The notes: generated from the sequence alone by a model not told the origin. Numbered from the stretch's first letter, positions 15,694-23,941 are shown. The stretch is 32,078 nt of DNA from Pseudomonadota bacterium (GCA_023433585.1 JAEZCL010000150.1:1-32078), one strand, 5' to 3'. Program-made: numbers and translations.

Positions 15694-16755
15694 ATGACCC
15701 AACGTGCCTTGATGATGCTGACCGGCGCCGCGGCCGCCATGATGCTGGCCACCGCCGCCTTCGCCCAGCCGGCCGTCGAACGCTCGGTGAAGGTCGAACC
15801 CGGCGGTCTCTATGAGATCGTCTTCAATCCGGCGGACAGCGACGTCTATGTGGCCGCCGTCGGCCCGCGCGGCGCGGACGCCGCCGCGGTGGCGCGCCTG
15901 GACGGGGCGACGCTTGAGGCCGAGGGTCTTTTCGGCGTGGCGGCGACGCCCCTCTATGGCCTGGCCCTGAACGCGGCGACCCAGACGCTCTACGGCACGG
16001 ACACGCGCTCGGGCCATGTGGTGGCGATCAGCGTGGCCACGGGCGAAACGGTCGCCGAGATCACCTCGGACCGCGAGGGCGCCCATATCCGTCAGGTGGC
16101 GGTCGATGAGGCGAACAACCGCATCTATGTCTCGGAAGTGGCCGGGCGGGGCGATGCGCCGATCCCCAGCCGCATCTGGATCATCGACGGCGCCGACAAC
16201 ACCCTGGAGCGCGTCATCGACGTGGCAGGCACGCTGACCGGCCTGGCCGTCGACGTGGCCAACGACCGCGCTTTCTCGACCGACATGGTCTCCAACGAAG
16301 TGGTGGTCGTCGACCTGGCGTCAGGCCAGACGACGCATCGCTGGCCGGTGGGGTCCGAAAACACCATCAACGTGGCCCATGACGCGGCCGGAGAGCGCCT
16401 GTTCGTCACGGCCCAGGGCACGGGCGACCTGACCGTCATGAACGCGTCGGACGGTTCGGTGATCCACAAGGTCGCCACCGGCGAGGGCGCGCTCAGCGTC
16501 GCCTGGGACGCCCCGCGCGACCGCATCTATGTGGCCAACCGCCGCGCCGGCACGGTCTCGGTCATCGACGGGACCAGCTATGAGATCCTGGCCAATCTGG
16601 AGACGGGCACCTTCCCCCAGACCATCGCGGTCAATCCCGCCGACGGCGCCGTCTATGTGACCAACAAGGCCCGGGGCCTGCCGCGCGGCGCCCCCGCCGG
16701 CACGCCGGTTCCGGTGGACCCCACCGGCGACGTGGTCACCCTGATCCGTCCGTAA
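15694..16755 (+). CDS. YncE-like secreted beta-propeller protein
   Basis: A 353-residue protein with a cleavable signal peptide (cleavage near AFA/Q at 24) and repeating blades such as NRIYVSEVAG, RLFVTAQGTGDLTVMN, RIYVANRRAGTVSVIDG and GAVYVTNKARG, the pattern of the seven-bladed YncE/YVTN propeller family. In E. coli, yncE is beside the TonB receptor gene yncD and is iron-regulated; here the neighbour is also a TonB receptor. The role is unknown; a periplasmic or surface scaffold that binds the ligand or its receptor is plausible. A Shine-Dalgarno-like AGGAG precedes the start. Confidence 0.87.
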   Translation: MTQRALMMLTGAAAAMMLATAAFAQPAVERSVKVEPGGLYEIVFNPADSDVYVAAVGPRGADAAAVARLDGATLEAEGLFGVAATPLYGLALNAATQTLYGTDTRSGHVVAISVATGETVAEITSDREGAHIRQVAVDEANNRIYVSEVAGRGDAPIPSRIWIIDGADNTLERVIDVAGTLTGLAVDVANDRAFSTDMVSNEVVVVDLASGQTTHRWPVGSENTINVAHDAAGERLFVTAQGTGDLTVMNASDGSVIHKVATGEGALSVAWDAPRDRIYVANRRAGTVSVIDGTSYEILANLETGTFPQTIAVNPADGAVYVTNKARGLPRGAPAGTPVPVDPTGDVVTLIRP

Positions 16756-16851
16756 TCGGTCCCTTGCGTCTCTCGATCTTTTCTTTCGGGGGCGCACCAC
16801 CTGCGCTCGGCGACGGCGCCGCCGGGCGTTCTTTTCCTTGAGGAGGTTCCG

Positions 16852-17136
16852 ATGAGCCAGAGCACGGCCCGTGTGCCGACGGCCTTCGCCTCGCGCTACC
16901 TGCAGCAGCTTTGCAAGCACTGGGCGCACAAGTTCCAGGTGACGTTCGATCCGGCGAACGGCCATATCGATTTCGGCGAGGCGACTTGCGCCCTTGCGGC
17001 TGACGATCAGGCCCTGACCGTGCGGATCACGGCCCCGGCGGACGAACTGGACCGCTGGGAGCGGGTGGTGGCGGTGCACGTCAACCGCTTCGCCCACAAG
17101 GAAGGCGAACTGCCGTTCGACTGGACACGAAGCTGA
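16852..17136 (+). CDS. DUF2218 domain protein
   Basis: A 94-residue, probably cytoplasmic protein filling the whole DUF2218 domain: SRYLQQLCKHWAHKF, then FDPANGHIDF, then VVAVHVNRFAHKE near the end. Two conserved His residues (HW, HKF) near Cys18-His20 could bind metal, which is my inference. DUF2218 genes are often beside siderophore-uptake or ferric-reductase genes, as here. A very strong GAGGAGG lies six bases upstream of the ATG, suggesting high expression. The 96 bases before it contain no gene. Confidence 0.85.
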   Translation: MSQSTARVPTAFASRYLQQLCKHWAHKFQVTFDPANGHIDFGEATCALAADDQALTVRITAPADELDRWERVVAVHVNRFAHKEGELPFDWTRS

Positions 17137-17158
17137 GGCGGGGGGGTCTGATCCGGCC

Positions 17159-17947
17159 TCAGATCACGTCGTCGACCATGACGCGCAGGGCGCCGCGTTC
17201 GCAGCGGTCCACCCGCGCGCGCACCTGATAGACCTGAGCCAGGGTCTCTGGCGTGATGGCGTCCTCGGGCGCGCCCACCGCCGCCGCCCGGCCGTCGGAC
17301 AACAGCACGACGCGATCCGAGAACTGGGCCGCAGCCTGCAGGTCATGCAGCACCATGACCACCACCATGCCCCGCTCGGCCGCCATGGCGCGCACCAGCT
17401 TCAGCACCTTGAGCTGATAGTGCAGGTCCAGGGCGCTGGTGGGTTCGTCCAGCAACAGCACGCGCGGCGTGCGCACCAGCGCCTGGGCCAGGCCGGCGAG
17501 CTGCTTCTGGCCGCCCGACAGCCGGTCCAGACCCTCCATGGCCAGATGGGCCACGCCGATCCGCTCCAGCACCTGCAGCGCCCGTTCGGCGGCCTCGTCG
17601 TCGCTCGCGCCTGCGCCGTCCACCGGTGAGGCGCGCAGGGCGCCCACCACCGTCTCGAGCACGCTGAGGGCCACTCCCTGGGGCAGGCTTTGCGGCATGT
17701 AGGCCACCGAGCGCGCCTGTTCGGTCAGGGGCAGGCCGACCATTTCCCGATCCCCCAGCCGCACCGATCCCGAAACGGGCAACAGGCCGCTGAGCCCCCG
17801 CAGCAGGGTCGACTTGCCCGCCGCGTTCGGGCCGATCAGCGAGATCACCTCTCCCAGTTGAAACGCGGGCAGGGTCAGATCGCGGATCACCGGGCGGCGC
17901 GGATATCCGGCGGACAGGCCGGTGATGCTCAGGGCCTCGCCGCTCAT
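17159..17947 (-). CDS. Iron-siderophore ABC transporter ATPase (FecE/HmuV class)
   Basis: A 262-residue ATPase with Walker A GPNAAGKST at 39-47, Q-loop Gln86, signature LSGGQKQ at 143-149, Walker B LLLDEPT at 164-170 and switch His in VMVLHDL. This is the complete set for a functional importer ATPase. It is the last gene of a two-gene minus-strand unit: its ATG overlaps the permease TGA as ATGA, so translation is coupled. It is convergent with the DUF2218 gene, 22 bases away. Confidence 0.93.
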   Translation of the reverse strand: MSGEALSITGLSAGYPRRPVIRDLTLPAFQLGEVISLIGPNAAGKSTLLRGLSGLLPVSGSVRLGDREMVGLPLTEQARSVAYMPQSLPQGVALSVLETVVGALRASPVDGAGASDDEAAERALQVLERIGVAHLAMEGLDRLSGGQKQLAGLAQALVRTPRVLLLDEPTSALDLHYQLKVLKLVRAMAAERGMVVVMVLHDLQAAAQFSDRVVLLSDGRAAAVGAPEDAITPETLAQVYQVRARVDRCERGALRVMVDDVI

Positions 17948-19083
17948 CCGCGCTTGATCCCGTTGCGGAAGATCAGGGCCAGGAACACCGGCGCGCCGAC
18001 CATGGCGGTGACGATGCCCACCGGCATCAGGACGCCGGGCACGAGCGTCTTGGATGCGGCGGAGGCCAGGGACATGATGAGAGCGCCGGTGAACAGGCTG
18101 GCCGGCAGCAGGAAGCGGTGGTCCTCGCCCAGCAGCATCCGGGCGATGTGCGGCCCCACCAGGCCGATGAAGCCGATGGCCCCTACGAAGGCCACGGCGG
18201 TGGCCGACAACAGGCTGATGCGCAGCAGCGACAGGAACCGCAGGCGGTCCACGTCCACCCCGAAGCTGCGCGCCCGGTCCTCGCCCAGGCGAAGCGCGGT
18301 CAGGGCGCGGGCGGCCAGGAACGAGAACGGCGTGACCAGCAGCACCACCACCCCCAGCACCCCCACGCTGGACCAGGTGGAGCGCGACAGGGAGCCCATG
18401 GTCCAGAACACCAGCTGCTGCAGCGCTTCCTGCGACGACAGGAACTGCACCAGGGAGGTCAGGGCGTTGAAGGCGAACACCAGGGCGATGCCGAACAGCA
18501 CCAGGGTCTCGGACCCCGCCCCGCGCAGACGCGACACCCCCTGGAGCAGTAGCATGGCGCCGAAGGCGAACAGAAAGGCGTTCAGCGGGATCATCCATTC
18601 GGCCCCGCCGGCGCCCAGGAACGGCAGGCCCAGGCCCAGCACGATGGCCAGGGACGCGCCGAACGAAGCGGCTGACGACACCCCCAGCGTGAAGGGGCTG
18701 GCCATGGCGTTGTTCAGGATGGTCTGCATCTCCGCCCCCGCCAGGGACAGGGCCGCCCCCACCATCAGGGCCATCAGCGCATAGGGCAGCCGCACCTGCC
18801 AGACGATGGCGGCCTGGGCGGGCGTCAGGCCGTCGGGATTGAACAGCCCGCCCACCACCTGCGCGGCCGTGAGCGAAGACGGCCCCGTGACCAGATCGAG
18901 CAGGAAGGCCACGACGCAGGCCGCCGCCAGCCCGGCCACCACCATCACCCGGCGCAGCCGCTGACGGCGATAGGCCGCGAGCACGCCGCCGGTCTCGGTC
19001 ACGAGGGTGGATGGGTCGGCCAAAAGGAACTCCGAAGACGCCGCAAGACGGCGCGCCTGTCCATGATGTGTATGAGAATCCAT
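17944..19083 (-). CDS. FecCD-type iron-siderophore ABC permease
   Basis: A 379-residue inner-membrane permease of the BtuC/FecCD family with about ten helices. Family segments include VWQVRLPYALMALMVGAALS, cut to RLPYALMALMVGAAL, then AGAEMQTILNNAMASPFTLG (the coupling region) and the VGAIGFIGLVGPHIARM stretch near the end. The N-terminus has a His-rich head (SHTHH) and a 45-residue cytoplasmic extension. Both halves of the channel would be homodimers. It is divergent from the hydrolase gene with 58 bases between. A degenerate Fur-like sequence overlaps its start codon. Confidence 0.92.
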   Translation of the reverse strand: MDSHTHHGQARRLAASSEFLLADPSTLVTETGGVLAAYRRQRLRRVMVVAGLAAACVVAFLLDLVTGPSSLTAAQVVGGLFNPDGLTPAQAAIVWQVRLPYALMALMVGAALSLAGAEMQTILNNAMASPFTLGVSSAASFGASLAIVLGLGLPFLGAGGAEWMIPLNAFLFAFGAMLLLQGVSRLRGAGSETLVLFGIALVFAFNALTSLVQFLSSQEALQQLVFWTMGSLSRSTWSSVGVLGVVVLLVTPFSFLAARALTALRLGEDRARSFGVDVDRLRFLSLLRISLLSATAVAFVGAIGFIGLVGPHIARMLLGEDHRFLLPASLFTGALIMSLASAASKTLVPGVLMPVGIVTAMVGAPVFLALIFRNGIKRG

Positions 19084-19088
19084 TGCAA
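19068..19088 (-). promoter_or_regulatory. Degenerate Fur-like sequence at the permease start
   Basis: On the minus strand the region reads TTGCAATGGATTCTCATA, which resembles alphaproteobacterial iron-responsive boxes (AATGATTCTCATT type) with one extra base. It covers the annotated start codon, so either the true start is further in or binding would block initiation. The similarity is partial. Confidence 0.25.
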
Positions 19089-19141
19089 TACCCGGGCCGC
19101 CTCGGCATGGCTATGGGACGGGTTTTCTCGCACCCGCATCG

Positions 19142-20005
19142 ATGAGCATCAGGAGCCTTCCCCTGCCGCAGGCGACGCCGTCAGAATCCGCGGACTGGAC
19201 TCCCGTGGTCCTGCACCGGACGCGCACCCGGCGGCTGGTCCATGGCGGCGAGGCGTGGCGGCTGTGGGTCGATTCGCCGCCGGCCCCGTCTTCCGGCGGC
19301 CTGCCGATGATCTGGGTCCTGGACGGCGCGGATCTGTTTGCCCTGGTCAGCGAAACGGTGCGTCGGCTGTCCAGCCGACCCCTGGCGACCGGCGTCGGCC
19401 CGGCGGTGGTCATCGGCCTGGACCGTGATCCTGCGGACAAGGACCGGCGCTATGCCGACGGATCGCCGTGGCCCTCCGACGATGCGGATTTCTCCGACCG
19501 CGCCCATGGCGGGGCGGAGGCCCTGCTGGACGTCCTGACCGGCCCGGCCCTGGATGAGGCGGGCCGCGTCGCCCCCGTCGACCGTTCGCGCCAGATCCTG
19601 ATCGGCCATTCCTTCATGGCCTATTTCACCCTTTACGCCCTGACGGCCCGTCCGGAAGCCTTCCGCACGGTCTGCGCCGTCAGCCCCTCGATCTGGTGGA
19701 ACGCGCCGCGCCTGACAGCCGCTCTGGAAAGCGTGCGCGATGTGGGCCAGCGGGCCTTCATCGCCGTGGGCGAGCGCGAGGAGCCGGCGACGGCGCAGCG
19801 GCCGGGCGACCAGCGCCGCCAGAACCGCCGCGTGGTGACCCGCGCCCGCCAGGCTGCGGCGATCCTGGAGGGCCGCCTGGACGGGCGCTGCGTCTTTCAT
19901 GCGGCGCCCGGCGAGGATCATGGCTCGATCCTGCCCGCCGTCCTGCCGCGCCTGCTGCGTTTCGCCTTCGCGGACACGTCGGAAGATTTTGGAGAGGATG
20001 GCTGA
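19142..20005 (+). CDS. IroE/Fes-like alpha/beta hydrolase, probable siderophore esterase
   Basis: A 287-residue alpha/beta hydrolase of the COG2819 type. The nucleophile elbow is GHSFM with Ser157, where GHSxGG is usual; SPSIWWN at 181-187 is a strong mark of IroE/Fes-like esterases; His260 in GEDHGS is the likely catalytic base. Such enzymes cut the ester backbone of catecholate siderophores to release iron. No signal peptide is visible, suggesting a cytoplasmic, Fes-like place of action. The gene is divergent from the permease and overlaps the cytochrome b561 gene by one base (TGATG). Confidence 0.82.
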   Translation: MSIRSLPLPQATPSESADWTPVVLHRTRTRRLVHGGEAWRLWVDSPPAPSSGGLPMIWVLDGADLFALVSETVRRLSSRPLATGVGPAVVIGLDRDPADKDRRYADGSPWPSDDADFSDRAHGGAEALLDVLTGPALDEAGRVAPVDRSRQILIGHSFMAYFTLYALTARPEAFRTVCAVSPSIWWNAPRLTAALESVRDVGQRAFIAVGEREEPATAQRPGDQRRQNRRVVTRARQAAAILEGRLDGRCVFHAAPGEDHGSILPAVLPRLLRFAFADTSEDFGEDG

Positions 20006-20556
20006 TGAATCTGGCCCTTCAGCGCTATTCCAGCGGCGCCGTCACGCTTCACTGGATCATGGCGGTTCTGGTGATCGGCCAGATCCTGCTGGTGTGGGCC
20101 GGCGATCTGGCAGGGGACAACGCGCGGATGTTCCGCGATGCGCACAAGGCCAACGGCATGATGCTGCTGGTGCTGACGCTGGTGCGGATCGGCTGGCGCC
20201 TGAGCCACCGCGTCCCGCCGCTGCCCGAGGGCACGCCGGGCTGGCAGGCGTTCGCGGCGCGCGCGACTCAGGGGCTGTTCTACGTTCTGCTGCTGGTGAT
20301 GCCGCTGACGGGATGGATCGCCTCGTCGGCGGCGGGACGCGACATCGGTTTCCATGGACTGTTCAACTGGCCGCTTCTGCCCATCGGCGGCGGACGCGAG
20401 ACGGCCGGCATGGTGATGGACGTGCACCGCGCCGGGGCCAAGCTGCTCTATGCGCTTCTCGTGCTGCACGTCGGCGGGGCCCTGCATCACCACCTCATCC
20501 GCCGGGACGATGTTCTTCGGTCGATGCTTCCGGCGTCGCGTCGCAGACAGGGCTGA
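20005..20556 (+). CDS. Cytochrome b561 family protein
   Basis: A 183-residue four-helix membrane protein of the bacterial b561 (YodB/CybB) family. Likely haem ligands are His16 in TLHW, His47 in DAHKANG, and two His in the second half (VHRAG and LHVGGALHHH). E. coli CybB oxidises superoxide and feeds electrons to quinone; other members may reduce substrates. Its one-base overlap with the siderophore-hydrolase gene suggests a redox job in iron handling, for example reducing ferric iron, but this is inference. The start is fixed by the overlap and by the TLHW motif placed normally at residue 14. Confidence 0.88.
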   Translation: MNLALQRYSSGAVTLHWIMAVLVIGQILLVWAGDLAGDNARMFRDAHKANGMMLLVLTLVRIGWRLSHRVPPLPEGTPGWQAFAARATQGLFYVLLLVMPLTGWIASSAAGRDIGFHGLFNWPLLPIGGGRETAGMVMDVHRAGAKLLYALLVLHVGGALHHHLIRRDDVLRSMLPASRRRQG

Positions 20557-20836
20557 CGGTTTTTCGCACGAATCCTCTTGGAAAGAGCCGCGCCGCGCGC
20601 TAAGTCTGGCGCTGTCTCCCATCCATCCGCATCGCTCTGGGCCGCTGGCCCAACGGTTGACGACTGGAGTTCGTTGCGGCGCTCGGGGCCTTGCCTCGCT
20701 TGTCGCGGCGCTAGGGCGGCAACGGTTTTTCCGAGCAATGGACGCCGGGGATCGGCCCCGGTCGACAGGATCAGACCCATTTTTTGGCGAACGTCCCGAC
20801 CTCAGGCGGCGACACGCCTCCAGCACGGTAACGTCT
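20557..20836. other. Gene-free, hairpin-rich stretch before the DUF4167 gene
   Basis: No coding frame that I can support lies here. It has several inverted repeats: TGGGCC-gct-GGCCCA at 20638-20652; CGTTGC at 20672 with GCAACG at 20719, followed by GGTTTTT; and CCGGGG-atcgg-CCCCGG at 20745-20761. It may be a long structured leader of the DUF4167 gene or encode a small RNA. Confidence 0.35.
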
Positions 20837-21718
20837 ATGAGAGATTTCAAGGGCATGAAGCGCCAGCGCGGGCGCAACCGCAAGCCCAGCAACCAGGGCA
20901 ACAGCACCAATCCGAACCGGTCCTGGGACTCTCAAGGGCCCGAGAACATCAAGGTGCGGGGCAACGCCCAGACGGTCTATGAGCGCTATCAGCAGCTCGC
21001 CCGGGACGCCACCTCGTCCGGCGACCGGGTGCTGGCCGAGAATTATCTCCAGCACGCCGAGCATTATTTCCGGGTCCTGCGGGCGCTGCAGCCCCAGCGT
21101 TCGTTCCAGGAGATCGCCCAGCGCGAGCAGATCGGCCAGGGCTTCGACATCGATTTCGAGGACGAATCCGGGGCCCAGGCCGCAGCCTTCCTGGCCGCTC
21201 AGCAGGCCGCCGACCGTCAGGCGCAACAGGGCCAAGGTCAAGGCCAGGGCCAACCGCAGCCTGGCCAGAACGGCCAGAATGGACAGAACGGCCAGCCGGG
21301 TGAAGCCGAGGCGCGGGACGGCGAGAACGGCCGTCGTGAAAGCCGCCGCGAGCGCTGGGAGCGCCGCCGCGACGGCCGCCGCACCGCGTACGAGCGTGAT
21401 GAATCCGAAGGCGGCGCGGAGCGCTCGGACGAAAGCGGCGTGGAGCGGCCCGCCGCCGTGCCGGAACAGCCCGTCGAGCCGGAACAACCACGCCGCCGCA
21501 CCCGCGCGCCCGCCGCCGGGAATCAGGACGAAGCCGCGCCGGACAACGCCCTGCCGGGCTTCCTGACCCGGCCGACTCCGAGTCCGTCCGCCGCCCCGGC
21601 CGAGACTGCCCCGGCCGAGGCCGCTCCGGCGGATGAGTCCGGCGATGAGAAGCCCGCCGCGCGCCGCCGCGCGCCCCGGCGCAAGGCGGCCGACGCTCCG
21701 ATGGGCGAGGACGTCTGA
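20837..21718 (+). CDS. DUF4167 protein, probable RNA-binding
   Basis: A 293-residue protein with the DUF4167 domain in the first 90 residues: a basic start (KRQRGRNRK), then ENIKVRGNAQTVYERYQQLA and AENYLQHAEHYFRVL. The remainder is disordered, with a Gln/Gly-rich stretch of QG and NGQ repeats, then an Arg/Glu-rich part and an Ala/Pro-rich tail ending in basic residues. The basic, disordered make-up suggests nucleic-acid binding; no function is established to my knowledge. In many alphaproteobacteria this gene directly follows prmC, whereas here about 13 kb lies between. An in-frame ATG at 20855 is an alternative start. Confidence 0.85.
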   Translation: MRDFKGMKRQRGRNRKPSNQGNSTNPNRSWDSQGPENIKVRGNAQTVYERYQQLARDATSSGDRVLAENYLQHAEHYFRVLRALQPQRSFQEIAQREQIGQGFDIDFEDESGAQAAAFLAAQQAADRQAQQGQGQGQGQPQPGQNGQNGQNGQPGEAEARDGENGRRESRRERWERRRDGRRTAYERDESEGGAERSDESGVERPAAVPEQPVEPEQPRRRTRAPAAGNQDEAAPDNALPGFLTRPTPSPSAAPAETAPAEAAPADESGDEKPAARRRAPRRKAADAPMGEDV

Positions 21719-21750
21719 CCCAGCCCTGGGTTTGTGATTCGTGATGAACG

Positions 21751-21781
21751 GCCCTTCCGCGCCTTCATGGCGCGGGAGGGC
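21751..21781. terminator. Hairpin between convergent genes
   Basis: GCCCTTCCGCGCC and GGCGCGGGAGGGC form a 13-base stem with one G-U pair and a five-base loop, between the DUF4167 and ATP-grasp genes. It is well placed to end transcription from both sides, though neither side has a T-run. Confidence 0.55.
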
Positions 21782-21784
21782 GGA

Positions 21785-22657
21785 TCAGCCGCGCAGCCAG
21801 GCTTGCGCCGCGCGGGCGAAACCGGCGCCGCCGGCCGGATCGAATCCCAGATAGAAATCCGGCTCGATCAGTTCGGCCTCGATCAGGACCGGCGCGCCGT
21901 CCGGCCCGGGAACCAGGTCGATACGCGCATAGAGCAGCTCCACGCCGATGATCGACAGCACCCGTTCCGCCGCCGCCATGGCGGCGTCCGGCGGGACGAC
22001 GGCGTTCACCGCCGCGCCGAAATCCGGCTGGCTGCGGAAATCTCCCCGGGCCGGCGTCTTGCGCACCGCATGGCTGAACCGCCCGCCGAAGAACAGCAGG
22101 GACAACTCGCCTTCGGTCTCCAGCCCGGACAGATAGGGCTGGATCATGGCTACGCCGTCGGGCGGCGTCTCCAGGCGTTCCCCAGGCTTCAACCGCGCCG
22201 TGCGATAGCCGCCGCCCGACACCGCCGGCTTGACCACCAGGGCCTCGGCGCCCAGGGCCGCGAACGCCGCCTCCAGGTCTTCCGGCCGGAGATCCTCCCG
22301 ATAGAGGGTGGGAACGACCGGGGCGCCCGCTTCGGCCAGGCGCCCCAGATAGCGCTTGTCCGAGTTCCACATCAGCACCTCGGCCGGATTGGCCAGCCGC
22401 GTCCCGGCCGTGCGCCAGGTCTCGCAGGCGTCCAGCCAGCGCCGGTGATCCCGGTGATAGCCCCAGACGATCAGCGGCAGGACCAGATCGAAATCCGCCA
22501 GGCCGGCCGCGTCGGGGGCGTGGTCGGTCCACGGCAGGGGAACCGGCTTGAAGCCCTCGGCCTCCAGCGGCGGGGTCAGGCGGTCGAACACCGCGCGCCA
22601 GTGGTCGGCGTAGGACGGATCGTCGGGGGCGGGTGTGAGAACGGCGATACGGGTCAT
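21785..22657 (-). CDS. ATP-grasp domain protein (RimK/DcsG-like)
   Basis: A 290-residue single ATP-grasp ligase. The N-terminal pre-ATP-grasp part starts MTRIAVLTPAPDDPSYADHW; the nucleotide-binding core has VVKPAVSGGG at 141-150 and the metal-binding end LIEAELIEPDFYL near residues 258-270. ATP-grasp enzymes join a carboxylate to an amine via an acyl phosphate. The closest class I recognise contains DcsG (cycloserine synthesis) and uncharacterised glutathione-synthetase-like proteins. The substrate is unknown. It lies nine bases downstream of folC on the same strand and is probably co-transcribed. Confidence 0.8.
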   Translation of the reverse strand: MTRIAVLTPAPDDPSYADHWRAVFDRLTPPLEAEGFKPVPLPWTDHAPDAAGLADFDLVLPLIVWGYHRDHRRWLDACETWRTAGTRLANPAEVLMWNSDKRYLGRLAEAGAPVVPTLYREDLRPEDLEAAFAALGAEALVVKPAVSGGGYRTARLKPGERLETPPDGVAMIQPYLSGLETEGELSLLFFGGRFSHAVRKTPARGDFRSQPDFGAAVNAVVPPDAAMAAAERVLSIIGVELLYARIDLVPGPDGAPVLIEAELIEPDFYLGFDPAGGAGFARAAQAWLRG

Positions 22658-22666
22658 CCGCGTTCC

Positions 22667-23941
22667 TTAGCGCGGCCAGGCGCGTTCGTCGGCGCCCAGC
22701 ACATGGCCGGCCAGATAGAGCGAGCCGCAGATGACGATCCGGCCGGCTCCCAGCCGCAGCGCCCGGTCCAGCGCCTCGTCCACGTCCGCACAGGGCTGGG
22801 CGCCCAGGCCGTGCCCGTGCGCCACCGCCGCCAGGGCTTCCGGCGCGGCCGCCGCACCCTCGAAGGGAACGGTGAAGACCGGCGCGTCCAGATCTTTCAA
22901 CGCCTCGAAGAACCCGCCCGCATCCTTGTTGGCCATCATGGCCGCGATCAGGACCAGCGGGCGCGGCGCCCGCGCCTGCATCCGGCCCAGCGCATCGGCC
23001 AGGGCTGCTGCGGCGTGGGGATTGTGGCCGCCGTCCAGCCACAGCTCGGCGTCCGCCTCGCGCGCGCGGTCGGCGTAACGCCCCTCGGTCAGGCGCTGCA
23101 TCCGGGCCGGCCACCGCGCCGTGCGCAGACCTTCGGCTATGGCCGCCTCGGGCAGGTCCAGCTCCAGCGCCGTCGCCACGGCCAGCCCCGCGTTGTCGAT
23201 CTGGTGCGCGCCGTGAAGGGCGGGCGCGGGCAGGTCCAGCAGCCGCTCCTGGTCCTGCCAGGCCATGGCGCCCCGTTCGGCCCAGGCGTCGAAGTCGCGG
23301 CCCATGACGGTCAGCCGCGCCCCCGCCCGGGCGGCCTCGGCCTCGATCACGGCCATGGCGTCCTCGGCCTGGCGGGCGATGACGGCGGGAACGCCCGGTT
23401 TCAATATGCCCGCCTTCTCCGCCGCGATGACGGCGCGGTCGGTCCCCAGGAACTCGGCGTGGTCCAGGTCGACCGGAGTGATGACGCTGACCAGCGGCCG
23501 GTCGATGACGTTGGTGGCGTCCAGCCTTCCTCCCAGCCCTACCTCGACCAGGGCCAGGTCGGCGGGCGTCTCGGCCATGGCGACCAGAGCGGCGGCGGTG
23601 GTGGCCTCGAACACCGTGGCGGGAACGCCTGCGGCCTCGACCCGATCCAGGATGGCGTTCAGCCGGTCCGTGTCGATCAGTTCGCCCGCCAGGCGGATGC
23701 GCTCGTTGAACCGTACCAGATGTGGCGATGTATAGGCATGCACGCGCAGGCCCGCCGCCTCGGCCATGGCGCGCAGGAAGGCGATGGTCGATCCCTTGCC
23801 GTTGGTCCCGGCCACATGGACCACGGCGGGCAGCCGGTCCTGGGGATCGCCCAGAGCCGCGACGAGCGCCCGCATCCGCTCCAGCGACAGGTCGATCTTC
23901 TGCGGATGGCGGGCGAGCAGGCGCTGAGAGATCGGGTCCAT
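22667..23941 (-). CDS. folC: Bifunctional dihydrofolate/folylpolyglutamate synthase
   Basis: FolC adds L-glutamate to dihydropteroate and then to folates. The 424-residue protein has the Mur-ligase-type P-loop GTNGKGST at 45-52, the YTSPHLVRFNERIR segment, the VEVGLGGRLDATNVI motif and the carbamylated-Lys region GTDRAVIAAEKAGILK. The C-terminal domain has LWLDGGHNPHAA. The start at MDPISQRL is preferred because AGGGAAGG precedes it; an ATG eight codons upstream would extend into the repeat element. It follows accD, a common pair, but here about 190 bases of palindromic repeat lie between them. Confidence 0.94.
   Translation of the reverse strand: MDPISQRLLARHPQKIDLSLERMRALVAALGDPQDRLPAVVHVAGTNGKGSTIAFLRAMAEAAGLRVHAYTSPHLVRFNERIRLAGELIDTDRLNAILDRVEAAGVPATVFEATTAAALVAMAETPADLALVEVGLGGRLDATNVIDRPLVSVITPVDLDHAEFLGTDRAVIAAEKAGILKPGVPAVIARQAEDAMAVIEAEAARAGARLTVMGRDFDAWAERGAMAWQDQERLLDLPAPALHGAHQIDNAGLAVATALELDLPEAAIAEGLRTARWPARMQRLTEGRYADRAREADAELWLDGGHNPHAAAALADALGRMQARAPRPLVLIAAMMANKDAGGFFEALKDLDAPVFTVPFEGAAAAPEALAAVAHGHGLGAQPCADVDEALDRALRLGAGRIVICGSLYLAGHVLGADERAWPR

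Noticed and set aside
16756..16851. Possible terminator between the propeller gene and the DUF2218 gene
   Set aside because: Only a five-base stem can be formed, and the T-rich part is separated from it by several bases.
17159..19108. A single 649-residue minus-strand protein joining a permease-region frame to the ABC ATPase
   Set aside because: The first two thirds are an out-of-frame reading of the FecCD permease gene. The permease has its own complete frame (17944-19083) and the ATPase starts at its own ATG in an ATGA overlap, so this is not a fusion.
21226..21300. Short tandem repeats in the DUF4167 gene considered as a microsatellite or CRISPR-like array
   Set aside because: The repeats encode in-frame Gln-Gly and Asn-Gly-Gln units in a disordered linker and have no spacers.
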